From: Sphingobacterium paucimobilis HER1398
GTDB lineage: Bacteria > Bacteroidota > Bacteroidia > Sphingobacteriales > Sphingobacteriaceae
NCBI RefSeq assembly: GCF_000416985.1
Contig: NZ_ATDL01000012.1
Coordinates: forward strand, 124,001-188,000
DNA: 64,000 nt
Direction of reading: 5' to 3'
Each line of letters starts with the position of its first letter. Within the stretch, counting starts at the first letter, position 1. A model generated the notes under the pieces. The model saw nothing but the letters and a program-made list of their open reading frames with translations. It made no database searches and had not been told where the DNA came from. The translations under genes were made by a program, and so were the position numbers. Below are positions 16,077 through 25,716 of the stretch, one piece after another.

Positions 16077-18242
16077 ATGAAGTACAATTTTAAGTCCTCC
16101 ATTTTATTAGCCGCTCTATTGGGGTTAGGAACATTCAACTTTTCGGCTTCCGTACCGGACGAGGGGATGTTTCCGCTGAGCGAGCTGAATAGAGCAGGAC
16201 TAAAAAAAGCGGGGTTAAAAATCGGTGAAAAGGACATTTACAATCCTGGTCAGGTAGGCTTGGTGGATGCTTTGGTCCAGGTGTCAGGCTGTTCAGGTTC
16301 TTTTATATCACCCAATGGACTAATTGTTACCAATCATCACTGTGCATTCAGTGCCGTACAGTTAGCCTCCAGCCCACAACATAATTATTTACAGAATGGA
16401 TTTGTGGCCAATTCGCAGGAACAAGAAATAGAAGCTAGAGGGCTCACGATCCGAATTACCGAATCTTACGAAGATGTATCAGCACAGATATTAGATGCAG
16501 TAGCTCAGGTCAACGATCCTATCGAGCGCATCAATATTATCAATAGAAAACGGAAAGAAATAGCTCGCCAAGCCGAAAATGAAGATGCCTCCATCAAAGC
16601 AGAGGTTTCCGAAATGTTTATCGGAAAGAGCTATGTATTATTCCGCTACCGGACGATAGAAGATGTCAGACTGGTGTATATTCCCAGACAAGACATTGGA
16701 GAATTTGGAGGAGAAACAGATAACTGGGTATGGCCTAGACATACAGGTGATTTTTCATTCTTAAGAGCTTATGTGGCACCTGACGGAAGTTCGGCCAAAT
16801 ACTCAAAAAAGAACGTCCCCTATCAACCTAAAAAACACTTGAAGGTAAATCCAAAAGGGGTAGAAGAAAATGATTTTGTTTTCATTTTAGGTTATCCAGG
16901 AAGGACCTTCAGACACCGACCGGCACAATACATTACCTACCAACAAAAATTTTTACTGCCCTATACATCCGAGCTGTATGATTTTCAGAATCAGCAAATG
17001 TTATCGGCCGGAAAAAATGATAAGGCAACAGAGCTGGCCTTAGCCACCAGAATCAAACGTAATGCCAACGTGATGAAGAATTACCGGGGAAAGCTCAAAG
17101 GATTACGTAATATTGACCTTATCCAAAGCAAACAACAAGAAGACCTCGCTTTGGAACAATTTATAGCATCCAAGCCGGAATTAAATGCCAAATATGCAGG
17201 TTTAATGGCCGATATCGAACAGCATTACAAACTGGTATTTAGTGATGCAGAACGCGAATTATGGTTCAATAACCTTTATTCAGGTATCCGAAGTCTTCAA
17301 ATTGCGTCGCTGGTCAATGATTTTAAGGATATTCTGGATAAACAAGGAGGCTCTTCCAGTAAACAACAATTCTTCGAACAGAATGTAGCACGTTTCAAAC
17401 AGCAGCTCGATGGCTTGTACGAAAGTTACAACAAGCAAGCAGATGAAGCGATAGCTGGCCATATGTTTGCTCAAGCATATCTATTTAAGGATAAAAATCA
17501 AGTGCAGGCTTTGGTTAGTAAAAAATTTGCAGACAGTGATCGTGCTGCAGCTTATATTAAAGATGCTATACGCCAATCAAAGCTGAGCAACAAAGAGACC
17601 TTATATAATGAAGTCCTCAAAAACGTAAGCAGTCTCATTGCCTATAGAGACGAACTGCTTGTTTTCCAACAACACGTTGAGAAAGAAATCGAACCATTCC
17701 ACGAAGAACAAAAACGCCGTGAAGGTGTACTGAATAGACTCATGGGAGATTATGTCGCTGTAAAGGAAGTTTACCAATCGAAAAACTTCATTCCCGATGC
17801 CAACTCTACACTACGATTGACTTATGGAAACATAAAGGGATACAGCCCCGTAGATGCTACCTATATGAAGCCATTCACGACAGTAAAAGGCCTCATCGAG
17901 AAAGGCAGTTCAGGCGATGCCGAGTTCCAGTATCCAGAAGTGATCAAACAAGCTTGGCTAAGCAAAAATTTTGGCGCTTATAGCAAAGCTGATCTTGGAG
18001 ATGTCCCTGTAAACATCCTTTATAATATGGATACCACCGGTGGCAACTCGGGCTCCCCTATTATGAATGCTTACGGCGAGCTTATTGGTGTCAACTTTGA
18101 TCGCTCGTATGATGCGACCATCAATGATTTTGCGTGGAATGAAAGTTACAGCAGATCGATAGGTGTCGATATCCGTTATGTTCTTTGGGTCGCGGATAAA
18201 ATAGACAACGCCCAGTTCATATTAAAAGAAATGGGAATTTAA
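16077..18242 (+). CDS. S46 family dipeptidyl-peptidase, DPP11-like (Asp/Glu-specific)
   Basis: A periplasmic serine exopeptidase that releases N-terminal dipeptides. It has 721 residues with a signal peptide (about 1-24). The chymotrypsin-like catalytic residues sit in TNHHC (His 87/88), DNWVWPRHTGDFSF (Asp) and GGNSGSP (Ser 658). S46 enzymes are split by the residue 18 positions after the catalytic Ser: Gly in DPP7 (hydrophobic P1), Arg in P. gingivalis DPP11 (acidic P1). Here that residue is Arg 676 in GVNFDRS, so acidic P1 specificity is predicted. A terminator follows at 18253. Confidence 0.93.
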   Translation: MKYNFKSSILLAALLGLGTFNFSASVPDEGMFPLSELNRAGLKKAGLKIGEKDIYNPGQVGLVDALVQVSGCSGSFISPNGLIVTNHHCAFSAVQLASSPQHNYLQNGFVANSQEQEIEARGLTIRITESYEDVSAQILDAVAQVNDPIERINIINRKRKEIARQAENEDASIKAEVSEMFIGKSYVLFRYRTIEDVRLVYIPRQDIGEFGGETDNWVWPRHTGDFSFLRAYVAPDGSSAKYSKKNVPYQPKKHLKVNPKGVEENDFVFILGYPGRTFRHRPAQYITYQQKFLLPYTSELYDFQNQQMLSAGKNDKATELALATRIKRNANVMKNYRGKLKGLRNIDLIQSKQQEDLALEQFIASKPELNAKYAGLMADIEQHYKLVFSDAERELWFNNLYSGIRSLQIASLVNDFKDILDKQGGSSSKQQFFEQNVARFKQQLDGLYESYNKQADEAIAGHMFAQAYLFKDKNQVQALVSKKFADSDRAAAYIKDAIRQSKLSNKETLYNEVLKNVSSLIAYRDELLVFQQHVEKEIEPFHEEQKRREGVLNRLMGDYVAVKEVYQSKNFIPDANSTLRLTYGNIKGYSPVDATYMKPFTTVKGLIEKGSSGDAEFQYPEVIKQAWLSKNFGAYSKADLGDVPVNILYNMDTTGGNSGSPIMNAYGELIGVNFDRSYDATINDFAWNESYSRSIGVDIRYVLWVADKIDNAQFILKEMGI

Positions 18243-18252
18243 TAATGACAAT

Positions 18253-18283
18253 GGGCAACCTTACACAATTAAGGTTGCCCTTT
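18253..18283 (+). terminator. Terminator after the S46 peptidase
   Basis: Stem GGGCAACCTT / AAGGTTGCCC with an 8-nt loop is followed by TTTATATATA. An apparent longer start of the next frame (18245) lies inside this hairpin and is not real. Confidence 0.75.
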
Positions 18284-18298
18284 ATATATAAACAAAAC

Positions 18299-18994
18299 AT
18301 GAAGCATTTTATTTCATTACTCCTATTCGGACTATTGTATATTACAGCCGCCTCAGCCCAAAATAAGATATCTGCAACAGAGGCTGCTCAAATACTGAAC
18401 AAGAAAAAAAACATACAGCTACTGGATGTACGCACTCAAAAAGAATATGCGGACAAGCATATCGCCAATTCGGTAAACTTAGATTGGAACAAAAAAGCAG
18501 AATTTGAAGAAGGAGTAACCAACAAATTCAACAAAAAACAGCCCTTATATGTATACTGTCTATCGGGAGGCCGTAGCGCACAGGCGGCCAAAGCCTTAAC
18601 CGAACAGGGCTATACCGTATACGAGATTGATGGTGGTATTTTAAAATGGGAAGCAGCTGGGCTATCTTTAGAAAAGGAAAAATCTTCTGGATCGAAAGGT
18701 CTTACCCTAAAACAGTTCAATGCACTGACTAAAGATAAGCAGATGTTGCTTGTCGATTTTCACGCCAGCTGGTGTGGCCCTTGCAAAGAGATGGCTCCTT
18801 TCATCCAAGAAATAGCTAAAAAATATACCGGAAAAGTGAAGGTTGTGAAAATCGATGTCGACGAAAACGAAACCCTGACCAAACAACTTGGCATCACGAG
18901 TATCCCAGTTCTATTTCTTTACAAAGACGGCAAAAGAACATGGAAACACATTGGGTTTGCCGATCAAAAAACAATAGAGAAACAACTTAATTAG
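18299..18994 (+). CDS. Secreted rhodanese-thioredoxin fusion protein
   Basis: This envelope protein joins two redox/sulfur domains. From the ATG at 18299 it has 231 residues: signal peptide (about 1-21, LLFGLLYITAASAQ), rhodanese domain (about 25-120) with active-site loop YCLSGGRSAQA containing the catalytic Cys, then a thioredoxin domain (about 135-231) with HASWCGPCKEM and the cis-Pro segment TSIPVL. Both active sites are intact. The combination suggests handling of persulfide or disulfide chemistry in the periplasm, but the substrate is unknown. DUF423 starts one nucleotide after its stop, so these genes are coupled. Confidence 0.9.
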   Translation: MKHFISLLLFGLLYITAASAQNKISATEAAQILNKKKNIQLLDVRTQKEYADKHIANSVNLDWNKKAEFEEGVTNKFNKKQPLYVYCLSGGRSAQAAKALTEQGYTVYEIDGGILKWEAAGLSLEKEKSSGSKGLTLKQFNALTKDKQMLLVDFHASWCGPCKEMAPFIQEIAKKYTGKVKVVKIDVDENETLTKQLGITSIPVLFLYKDGKRTWKHIGFADQKTIEKQLN

Positions 18995-18995
18995 C

Positions 18996-19370
18996 ATGCA
19001 GACATTAACACTTGTACTTGGAGCCAGTTTTGGGATATTGGCTATTATACTCGGGGCGTTTGGCGCTCACGCCTTCAAAAAAATAATCAGTACAGACAGA
19101 TTGGCTTCTTTCGAAGTAGGTGTCCGTTATCAAATGTACAGCGCATTAGCTTTACTCATCATTGGCTATGCTTGCGATTTTACATTATATAGCCAACGCT
19201 TGGCCGTATATGGCATCACCCTGGGCACCCTTCTATTTTCTTTCAGTATTTACTTTTTATCATTTTCAGAATACTGGAAAGTAAATCTGCGTTTTTTAGG
19301 TCCCATCACTCCTTTAGGAGGCCTATTGATGATTATCGGATGGGGAGCCTTATTGATTTCATTTCTTTAA
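18996..19370 (+). CDS. DUF423 family small membrane protein
   Basis: A 124-residue integral membrane protein with four hydrophobic segments. The family signature is the N-terminal GAFGAHAFKK, and a C-terminal PLGGLLMIIGW follows. The family (E. coli YgdD) has no established function. Its start codon is one nucleotide past the stop of the rhodanese-thioredoxin gene and its stop lies 14 nt before the ClC gene, indicating one operon. Confidence 0.9.
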   Translation: MQTLTLVLGASFGILAIILGAFGAHAFKKIISTDRLASFEVGVRYQMYSALALLIIGYACDFTLYSQRLAVYGITLGTLLFSFSIYFLSFSEYWKVNLRFLGPITPLGGLLMIIGWGALLISFL

Positions 19371-19384
19371 CCTTACCTTAAGCC

Positions 19385-20635
19385 GTGTCTCATAGCAGAA
19401 TTTGTTCGCCAGGTGGACTATCTTGGTTCAGTTGGATTAAAATATGCAGCAGTATCGGTATCTTGACAGGAATCACTTCGGTCCTGTTTTTAAATGCCCT
19501 GAACTATGTAGGAGGCTTGCGTGAACAATATATGTACGTCTTATTTGGACTCCCTCTCGCAGGTTTACTGATTGTATTCTTGTACAACCGCTATGGAGGC
19601 AACGCATACAAGGGCAACAATCTGCTCTTTGAAGAGTACTATAATCCACAAGGAAAAATCCCCTTACTGATGGCTCCTTTGGTAATTGTCGCCACCTTAC
19701 TGACTCACCTTTTCGGTGGCTCTGCCGGGCGTGAGGGGACCGCCGTACAGTATGGAGGTACCTATGCTGATTATCTTTCAAAAAAAATGGGCTTAGACAA
19801 AAGCCAGACTAGAATAACACTGATCTGTGGTATAGCTGCTGGATTTGCCTCCCTCTTTGGTACACCTCTCGCCGGTGCTATCTTTTCGATAGAGATGTTT
19901 CGCCTCGGTAAGCTTCGCTACAAAGCGATCATCCCGGCACTACTCACGGCCTATCTAGCGCATGGCATCAGTCTGTTGCTACAGGCACCGCATACCCATT
20001 ATCCTATAATCGAATCACAACTGTTTCGGTTTCAAGACATCCACTGGGTGATACTTTTTGCTGTACTGGCTGGAGCTGTGGCGTGGATATTTACCTATAC
20101 TGGAGAAACACTAAGCCATGTATTCAAGAAGATAGGCAATCCCTATTGGCGTGTGGTGATAGGGTCACTGGCTATTCTCGCAATTATTGCCCTTGTAGGT
20201 AATCACAGGTATGTAGGACTAGGTATACCGACTATTCTAGAATCATTTGAACAACCACAGCCGGGTATCGATTTCTTAGCTAAAATCCTACTCACCTGTC
20301 TCACACTTAGTGTTGGTTTTAAAGGAGGAGAAGTGACCCCCTTGTTCTTCATTGGTGCCACTTTCGCAAGTTTCCTTTCCCTGTATATCCCTTTGCCACT
20401 TATAGTCATCACAGGACTTGGCTTTGTCTCCGTTTTTTCGGGCAGCACAAAGACACCAATTGCCTGTGCCATCATGGCAGCAGAGCTATTCGGACCATAT
20501 ATTTTTCCCTTTGCGCTATTATCAACCCTTATAGCTGCATTGGCCTCCGGAAGCAAAGGAATATACAGCAGCCAAAAAAACAGCCGTTTTAGAAGGCGAA
20601 ACCTATTTAAAGAAGTAAGGTCTTCCAAGCCATAA
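19385..20635 (+). CDS. ClC-family chloride channel/antiporter, no CBS domains
   Basis: The second ClC protein of the window has 416 residues and only the membrane core. Motifs are GGSAGREGTAVQYGG, in which the gating Glu is kept, and FKGGEVTPLFFIGATFAS. It starts with GTG, 14 nt after DUF423, in the same operon. The 3' end overlaps by 29 bp a convergent minus-strand gene. It differs from the 13-15 kb paralogue in lacking the regulatory CBS pair. Confidence 0.92.
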   Translation: MSHSRICSPGGLSWFSWIKICSSIGILTGITSVLFLNALNYVGGLREQYMYVLFGLPLAGLLIVFLYNRYGGNAYKGNNLLFEEYYNPQGKIPLLMAPLVIVATLLTHLFGGSAGREGTAVQYGGTYADYLSKKMGLDKSQTRITLICGIAAGFASLFGTPLAGAIFSIEMFRLGKLRYKAIIPALLTAYLAHGISLLLQAPHTHYPIIESQLFRFQDIHWVILFAVLAGAVAWIFTYTGETLSHVFKKIGNPYWRVVIGSLAILAIIALVGNHRYVGLGIPTILESFEQPQPGIDFLAKILLTCLTLSVGFKGGEVTPLFFIGATFASFLSLYIPLPLIVITGLGFVSVFSGSTKTPIACAIMAAELFGPYIFPFALLSTLIAALASGSKGIYSSQKNSRFRRRNLFKEVRSSKP

Positions 20636-20864
20636 CCAGATCCCCACGATCCAGATATTCTTTGGCCTTCAGCTGCAGATGGGTGTCACGGGAGCTTTCA
20701 TCACCGATAAAAGCATTCGTCAACTCTAATATTTCGGGCAGCCCACGAATACCATCCACCTCTATTTCCGTAGGTATACTTTCAATATGAGCCAATGCTG
20801 CTTTGTCTGCCGCCGACAGCACCACAGAATTTCTCACAAAAGAAGGTAAATCATTAACAACCAT
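20607..20864 (-). CDS. Small protein of unknown function downstream of icd
   Basis: An 85-residue soluble protein (MVVNDLPSF...) that I do not recognise. The ATG at 20864 is preceded by AAAGGGAGG, one of the clearest Shine-Dalgarno sequences in the window, which decides the start against a longer frame beginning inside icd. It follows the icd stop by 19 nt and must be co-transcribed with it. Its C-terminal 29 bp overlap the 3' end of the convergent ClC gene. Composition is acidic, with no membrane segment. Confidence 0.65.
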   Translation of the reverse strand: MVVNDLPSFVRNSVVLSAADKAALAHIESIPTEIEVDGIRGLPEILELTNAFIGDESSRDTHLQLKAKEYLDRGDLVMAWKTLLL

Positions 20865-20883
20865 TACACAACCTCCCTTTATC

Positions 20884-22161
20884 TTAACTTTTCTTGAGCT
20901 TATCAATAATCCTGTCAGCAAATTCACTCGTTTTTAACAATGTGGCTCCTTCCATAAGGTTGAAGAAATCGATTGTTACATTTTTTTCTTTTATTGTCGC
21001 TCCCAAAGCGGACTTAATAGCCTCCGCTGCTTCTGTCCACCCCATATATTCGAGCATCATCACCCCACTTAAGATTACAGATGAAGGATTCATAGTATCC
21101 GTATTGGCAAACCTTGGTGCTGTACCATGTGTAGCTTCAAAAATAGCATGCCCAGTCTTGTAATTAATGTTGGCTCCTGGTGCGATACCGATCCCTCCTA
21201 CCATGGCTGCAAGTGCGTCAGAGATATAGTCTCCGTTCAGATTCAACGTAGCCACCACCGAGAAGTCTCTCGGAGCTAATAAAATCTGTTGTAAAAAATT
21301 GTCTGCTATAATATCCTTGATAATAATCTTACCTGCCTGCTCGGCTTCCCTCTGCTCCTGATTGGCGGCTTCTTGCCCTTGCTCGGCCTTGGTACGCTCC
21401 CATTGTCCCCAAGTATACGTATACTCCGAAAACTCGGTTTCTGCCACCTCAAATCCCCACTGTTTAAAAGCTCCTTCGGTATACTTCATGATGTTACCTT
21501 TGTGTACCAGAGCAACCGATGGCAAACGGTGTGTCAATGCATATTCTATGGCTGCACGTACCAATCTTTTGGACCCTTGTTCGGAAACCAGCTTTACGCC
21601 CACACCAGTCTCGTCCGAGAAGTCATACGATACCCCCAACTCTTCCGCCAGAAACTTCTGCAATCGACCCGCATCAGCACTTCCTGCTGCAAACTCGATC
21701 CCGGCATAGATATCTTCCGTATTCTCCCTAAAAACAACCATATTTACGTATTCGGGGTGCTTTACAGGAGAAGGCACGCCTTCATACCATGTAGTAGGTC
21801 GCAAGCAGACATACAGATCCAAAGCTTTCCTCAAAGCAACATTTAGGGAACGAATACCACCACCGATAGGCGTTGTCAAGGGGCCTTTTATACCCACCAA
21901 ATACGTTTTGAAATCAGCCAAAGTTTCTTCGGGGAGCCAACTTCCAGTCATCTCATATGCCTTTTCTCCCGCTAACACTTCCTTCCACACGATATTTCGC
22001 TTTCCATCGTAACTTTTCTTTATAGCTTCGTCAAATACGCGAACTGAAGCGCGCCAAATATCGGGTCCGATTCCATCTCCGATAATAAAAGGAATAATAG
22101 GCGATGTAGGTACTTGCAACTGACCATTTACATCCAAGGTAATTTTGTCACTCATAACCAT
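20884..22161 (-). CDS. icd: Isocitrate dehydrogenase, NADP-type
   Basis: It oxidatively decarboxylates isocitrate to 2-oxoglutarate in the TCA cycle. The 425-residue protein has the bacterial homodimeric layout: PSPVKHPE, with the substrate-binding Ser that AceK phosphorylates in E. coli; [18 protein letters not shown]; the metal-binding region [14 protein letters not shown]; and the adenosine-binding HGTAPRF. The ATG at 22161 overlaps the TGA of the antiporter gene (TGATG), typical of translational coupling; an ATG two codons later is the alternative. No aceK or glyoxylate genes are nearby. Confidence 0.93.
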   Translation of the reverse strand: MVMSDKITLDVNGQLQVPTSPIIPFIIGDGIGPDIWRASVRVFDEAIKKSYDGKRNIVWKEVLAGEKAYEMTGSWLPEETLADFKTYLVGIKGPLTTPIGGGIRSLNVALRKALDLYVCLRPTTWYEGVPSPVKHPEYVNMVVFRENTEDIYAGIEFAAGSADAGRLQKFLAEELGVSYDFSDETGVGVKLVSEQGSKRLVRAAIEYALTHRLPSVALVHKGNIMKYTEGAFKQWGFEVAETEFSEYTYTWGQWERTKAEQGQEAANQEQREAEQAGKIIIKDIIADNFLQQILLAPRDFSVVATLNLNGDYISDALAAMVGGIGIAPGANINYKTGHAIFEATHGTAPRFANTDTMNPSSVILSGVMMLEYMGWTEAAEAIKSALGATIKEKNVTIDFFNLMEGATLLKTSEFADRIIDKLKKS

Positions 22162-24296
22162 CAATTTTGCTTTTCTTTGTTAAACATGTTTCCAATTTCC
22201 CGGCTAATCTTTCTAAAAATAGGTGCCGTACGAATATCTTCATATTCATCAATATGAGAATCTCCCTGGCGACTCGGAAATAGTAATATAAGATTCTGAT
22301 TTTTATAATAACGTCCGACTCTACGGGCCAAACCATCTAAAGAGTCACGATAGGAAACCTCTCCATTACGCGAGGAAACAAACACAAGTAGGGAATCTAC
22401 ATTGCTAAATGTGGCTAGCCCATAGATATTGTCCCAGTCTTCGTAGTTTGAATAGTGCAGGGGAACACTCGATTTTAATATTTTTTGAACTTCTTCCGTA
22501 GCCCCTGCCGTTCTTGAATTACAGATAAAGTTGACAGGCAGAGATAGTTCTTGAGCGAGCTTGAGTATCTTCTCCATCCAATAGGCAAATCCGAATTCAG
22601 ATTCAGCTAAAGGGGGAGCAAATACAGTAATCGATTTATGCGAAATCAAGGGTTTTTCAAGGCGACACATAAACAGCGTCGTATCGGTAGTATTAAGAAT
22701 ACTTTCCGTTTTTTCACCCACAATCTTTTCAACAAAAGAAACAGCACTGGGCCATCCCATAATAATACAGTCCGCAAACACATGCCGAGACATCCGAGAT
22801 ATACCAGCTGCAATATTATAGTCAATCGTCGTTACCAACTCTACTTCTGTTTCTGAGCCTGAAGCATACTTGGCCATACTATCAAGATTTTTACGAGCCT
22901 CTAGGAGATTCCGTTCAGCACGCTCATTGTCAGGTACAACACTCAAAATGCTCAGCGGATAATGAGACTTCTTTGATTTAATTAAGGTCGCAAAATCCAA
23001 TATCGGTTCCATCGTACTCAGATTGGCAATAGGAATCATAATCTGCTCTTCGCCTTCTTCAACATGCTCCACATGTGCATCATCCTGGTGTCCCTCCATC
23101 ACGACTTTCTTCGACGCACTCTCGGTAACCATTGTCGCTACAATACACGTCACAAGAATGAGTAAGATCGTACCATTTAAAACATTCTCATCAATAATAT
23201 TATTGTTGTATCCAACCATAATAACAGCCAATGTTGCTGCTGCATGAGCATTGCTCAATCCAAAGATCAGATTTCTCTGATTGCTGGAATATTTAAAAAT
23301 CAACTGAGTAGCAGTGGCTGCTATATATTTACCAGATATAGCAACTACGGTCAGTGTTCCGGCCACAATCAATGCCATAGGCCCCTTTGTCAACACACTC
23401 ACATCTACAATCATCCCTACAGAAATCAAGAAGAAAGGTATAAAAATGGCGTTACCAATAAATTCAATACGATTCATCAAGGCCGAAGAGTGTGGAATCA
23501 ACTTATTCAATGCCAATCCAGCGACGAAAGCTCCTATTATCGGTTCCAGACCTGCCATTTCTGCTAAAAACGCAGCAAAAAAGACTACAGTAAGTACAAA
23601 GATATAATGTCCGGTTTTTTCAGACTCTATTTTCTCAAAAAACCATTTTGCAATCTTAGGGATGATACCAAACATGATAAACAAGAAGATCGCAAAAGAA
23701 ACTCCAAGCGTAACCCAGAATTCCTGATTGATATTCCCCTGAGAGGCTCCCGTTATAACAGCCAAAATAATCAATACCGCTGTGTCCGTCAATATGGTTC
23801 CGCCGATGGTGATTGCCACGGCTTCGTGTTTTGAAATACCATACCTGTTCACGATTGGATAAGACACCAAAGTATGTGTAGCAAACATACTTGCAATCAA
23901 TATACTTGGCAGCACATCATATCCCAATAGGTAATGACACACAGGGAAACCAATTGCAATCGGGATGGCGAAAGTAAAAACACCAAACATAATACTCTTA
24001 TGTTTCGTCTTTTTAAACTCATTCATATCCAATTCAAGCCCTGCAATAAACATGATATATAACAGCCCAATGGTCGAAAAAAGATTTACAGCAGAGCTCT
24101 TCTCCAGCCAGTTGAGACCATGCGGTCCAATGATCACCCCCGACAGAATCAAACCAATAATACCTGGAACACGTATCGGCCTCAATAAGATAGGCGACAA
24201 CAGTATAATAAAAAGTACCAAAGAAAAAACGAGTACCGGATTGGTTAAAGGGGCTTCAAATGCTTGAGATAAATGTTCAAAAATCTTACTACTCAT
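22161..24296 (-). CDS. CPA2-family cation:proton antiporter with cytoplasmic C-terminal domain
   Basis: A 711-residue protein: about 12 hydrophobic segments over residues 20-400 with CPA2 features ([43 protein letters not shown]), then a roughly 300-residue soluble domain that looks like two universal-stress-type folds. It is expected to exchange Na+ or K+ for H+ in the inner membrane. The stop overlaps the start of icd. A 109-nt gap separates it from the upstream permease gene. Confidence 0.9.
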   Translation of the reverse strand: MSSKIFEHLSQAFEAPLTNPVLVFSLVLFIILLSPILLRPIRVPGIIGLILSGVIIGPHGLNWLEKSSAVNLFSTIGLLYIMFIAGLELDMNEFKKTKHKSIMFGVFTFAIPIAIGFPVCHYLLGYDVLPSILIASMFATHTLVSYPIVNRYGISKHEAVAITIGGTILTDTAVLIILAVITGASQGNINQEFWVTLGVSFAIFLFIMFGIIPKIAKWFFEKIESEKTGHYIFVLTVVFFAAFLAEMAGLEPIIGAFVAGLALNKLIPHSSALMNRIEFIGNAIFIPFFLISVGMIVDVSVLTKGPMALIVAGTLTVVAISGKYIAATATQLIFKYSSNQRNLIFGLSNAHAAATLAVIMVGYNNNIIDENVLNGTILLILVTCIVATMVTESASKKVVMEGHQDDAHVEHVEEGEEQIMIPIANLSTMEPILDFATLIKSKKSHYPLSILSVVPDNERAERNLLEARKNLDSMAKYASGSETEVELVTTIDYNIAAGISRMSRHVFADCIIMGWPSAVSFVEKIVGEKTESILNTTDTTLFMCRLEKPLISHKSITVFAPPLAESEFGFAYWMEKILKLAQELSLPVNFICNSRTAGATEEVQKILKSSVPLHYSNYEDWDNIYGLATFSNVDSLLVFVSSRNGEVSYRDSLDGLARRVGRYYKNQNLILLFPSRQGDSHIDEYEDIRTAPIFRKISREIGNMFNKEKQN

Positions 24297-24405
24297 AAAT
24301 CGACTAAAGTTCGTTTAATTACAACACACTATAACCTATAAGATTATAAATCGTAGGTAAAGTACGAAAAAAAGTAGATTTTCAGAAAAAGCAAAAACTT
24401 AAACC

Positions 24406-25623
24406 CTATTTGAACTGTATGGTTTTGATAGGCGAAATACGTGAAATTAGCATAGATGGAATGAACAATGTCACCAAAGCAATCAAAATAATACTCAGGT
24501 TAAGAAGCACAACGGTTATAAAATCGATCGACATTGGCACATACTCGATATAGTAAATCGTCGGATCCAACTTAAAAAACTTTGTTTGATTTTGTAACAG
24601 ATAAATAAACAAAGCAACAGCATTACCGATCAACAACCCATAGCCAATCAAATAAAGAGAGTTCAGAAGGAATATCTTTCGTATCTCTCGATTCAACATG
24701 CCTAAAGCCTTGAGCATACCTATTAAAAAAGTCCGCTCCAATATCGTTATCAGCAAGGATGAGATCATATTGATGACTGCCACAATGACCATGAGTACAA
24801 AAATGATATCATCATTCATATCGAGCATTTTTAACCAATTGAAAATATCGGCCAAATGCTCGACAATATTCATAGATTTCATTTCCAACGGCAAAACATC
24901 GTCTACTTTTTCCGTCGTTGCTTCCAGTAAGGAAAAATCATGGATTCGAATTTCATATGCTCCAGCATCATGCTCGCCCAGATTGTTTAAACGACGGATA
25001 AGGTCCAGCGAACCTATAACATAGTTTTTGTCCAATTCTTCCGAATTTGTACGGAAAATACCCTGAATCCTAAACTTACGTTTGCGCGTTCTGTCATCCT
25101 GCACAAAGGACATGATGAAACTATCGTTCAATTGCAACTGCAATCGTTCTGCCAAATAGGCCGATATCAACAACTGACTGTCTCCGTCTTCAGCCCGCAG
25201 ATTCAAAGTATCGCCTTTGACCAAGGTCTTCGCCAAAAAAGATTGATCATAAGTTGACTCCACACCTTTCAGCAGCACACCTTCTACTTCCCCATTGACA
25301 TTCATTATACCAACCTTTGTAGCAAAGGGTGAAATAGATACCACATTGGGCAATTTTCGAATCTCCTCCAACTTAGCCGGAGAGAGCGAGATCGGAACAT
25401 TCTCTGCTTGGTTCAGATCTTGTTTAGTAATGATGATATCACTAAAAAAACCACGTTGCTTGTCTGTTATCTCATCTTTAAACCCCCTCAATATAGCAAC
25501 AGACAATAAAATGGCAATAATAGCCAAAGCCAAAGCACCAATAGTGACACGCACTATAAGCTTAGAAAAGGTACGTTGGCCTTTAAATATTATCCGTTTT
25601 GCAATAAATAATGGAAAATTCAA
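24406..25623 (-). CDS. FtsX/LolC-E-like ABC transporter permease
   Basis: A 405-residue permease with one N-terminal membrane helix (about 25-50), a large periplasmic MacB-type domain, and three C-terminal helices (about 275-395) with the FtsX-fold motif. The start is a TTG; no ATG exists in frame before the upstream stop codon, and a promoter element lies 26 nt upstream, so the TTG is well supported. Members of this type release lipoproteins (LolC/E) or move other envelope molecules. The ATPase partner (LolD) is not in the window, and the substrate is therefore unassigned. Confidence 0.88.
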   Translation of the reverse strand: MNFPLFIAKRIIFKGQRTFSKLIVRVTIGALALAIIAILLSVAILRGFKDEITDKQRGFFSDIIITKQDLNQAENVPISLSPAKLEEIRKLPNVVSISPFATKVGIMNVNGEVEGVLLKGVESTYDQSFLAKTLVKGDTLNLRAEDGDSQLLISAYLAERLQLQLNDSFIMSFVQDDRTRKRKFRIQGIFRTNSEELDKNYVIGSLDLIRRLNNLGEHDAGAYEIRIHDFSLLEATTEKVDDVLPLEMKSMNIVEHLADIFNWLKMLDMNDDIIFVLMVIVAVINMISSLLITILERTFLIGMLKALGMLNREIRKIFLLNSLYLIGYGLLIGNAVALFIYLLQNQTKFFKLDPTIYYIEYVPMSIDFITVVLLNLSIILIALVTLFIPSMLISRISPIKTIQFK

Positions 25624-25648
25624 GCTGAAATATAATTTTGTAACTTCG

Positions 25649-25678
25649 CAAAGTTAACAAATTTTGCAACTTGACAAA
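25649..25678 (-). promoter_or_regulatory. Promoter of the LolC/E-like permease gene
   Basis: Minus-strand TTTG (25675-25678), 18 nt, TAACTTTG (25649-25656). Transcription from here fixes the start of translation at the TTG 25623. Confidence 0.5.
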
Positions 25679-25716
25679 CGGGGCGCTTTAGCGTTTCAAA
25701 AATAAAAATTCTATAT

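Noticed and set aside
18245..18298. Extended start for the rhodanese-thioredoxin gene
   Set aside because: The extra codons lie inside the terminator hairpin of the S46 gene; the signal peptide starts at 18299.
21362..21846. Overlapping frames opposite icd
   Set aside because: Antisense shadows of icd codon bias; nothing independent supports them.
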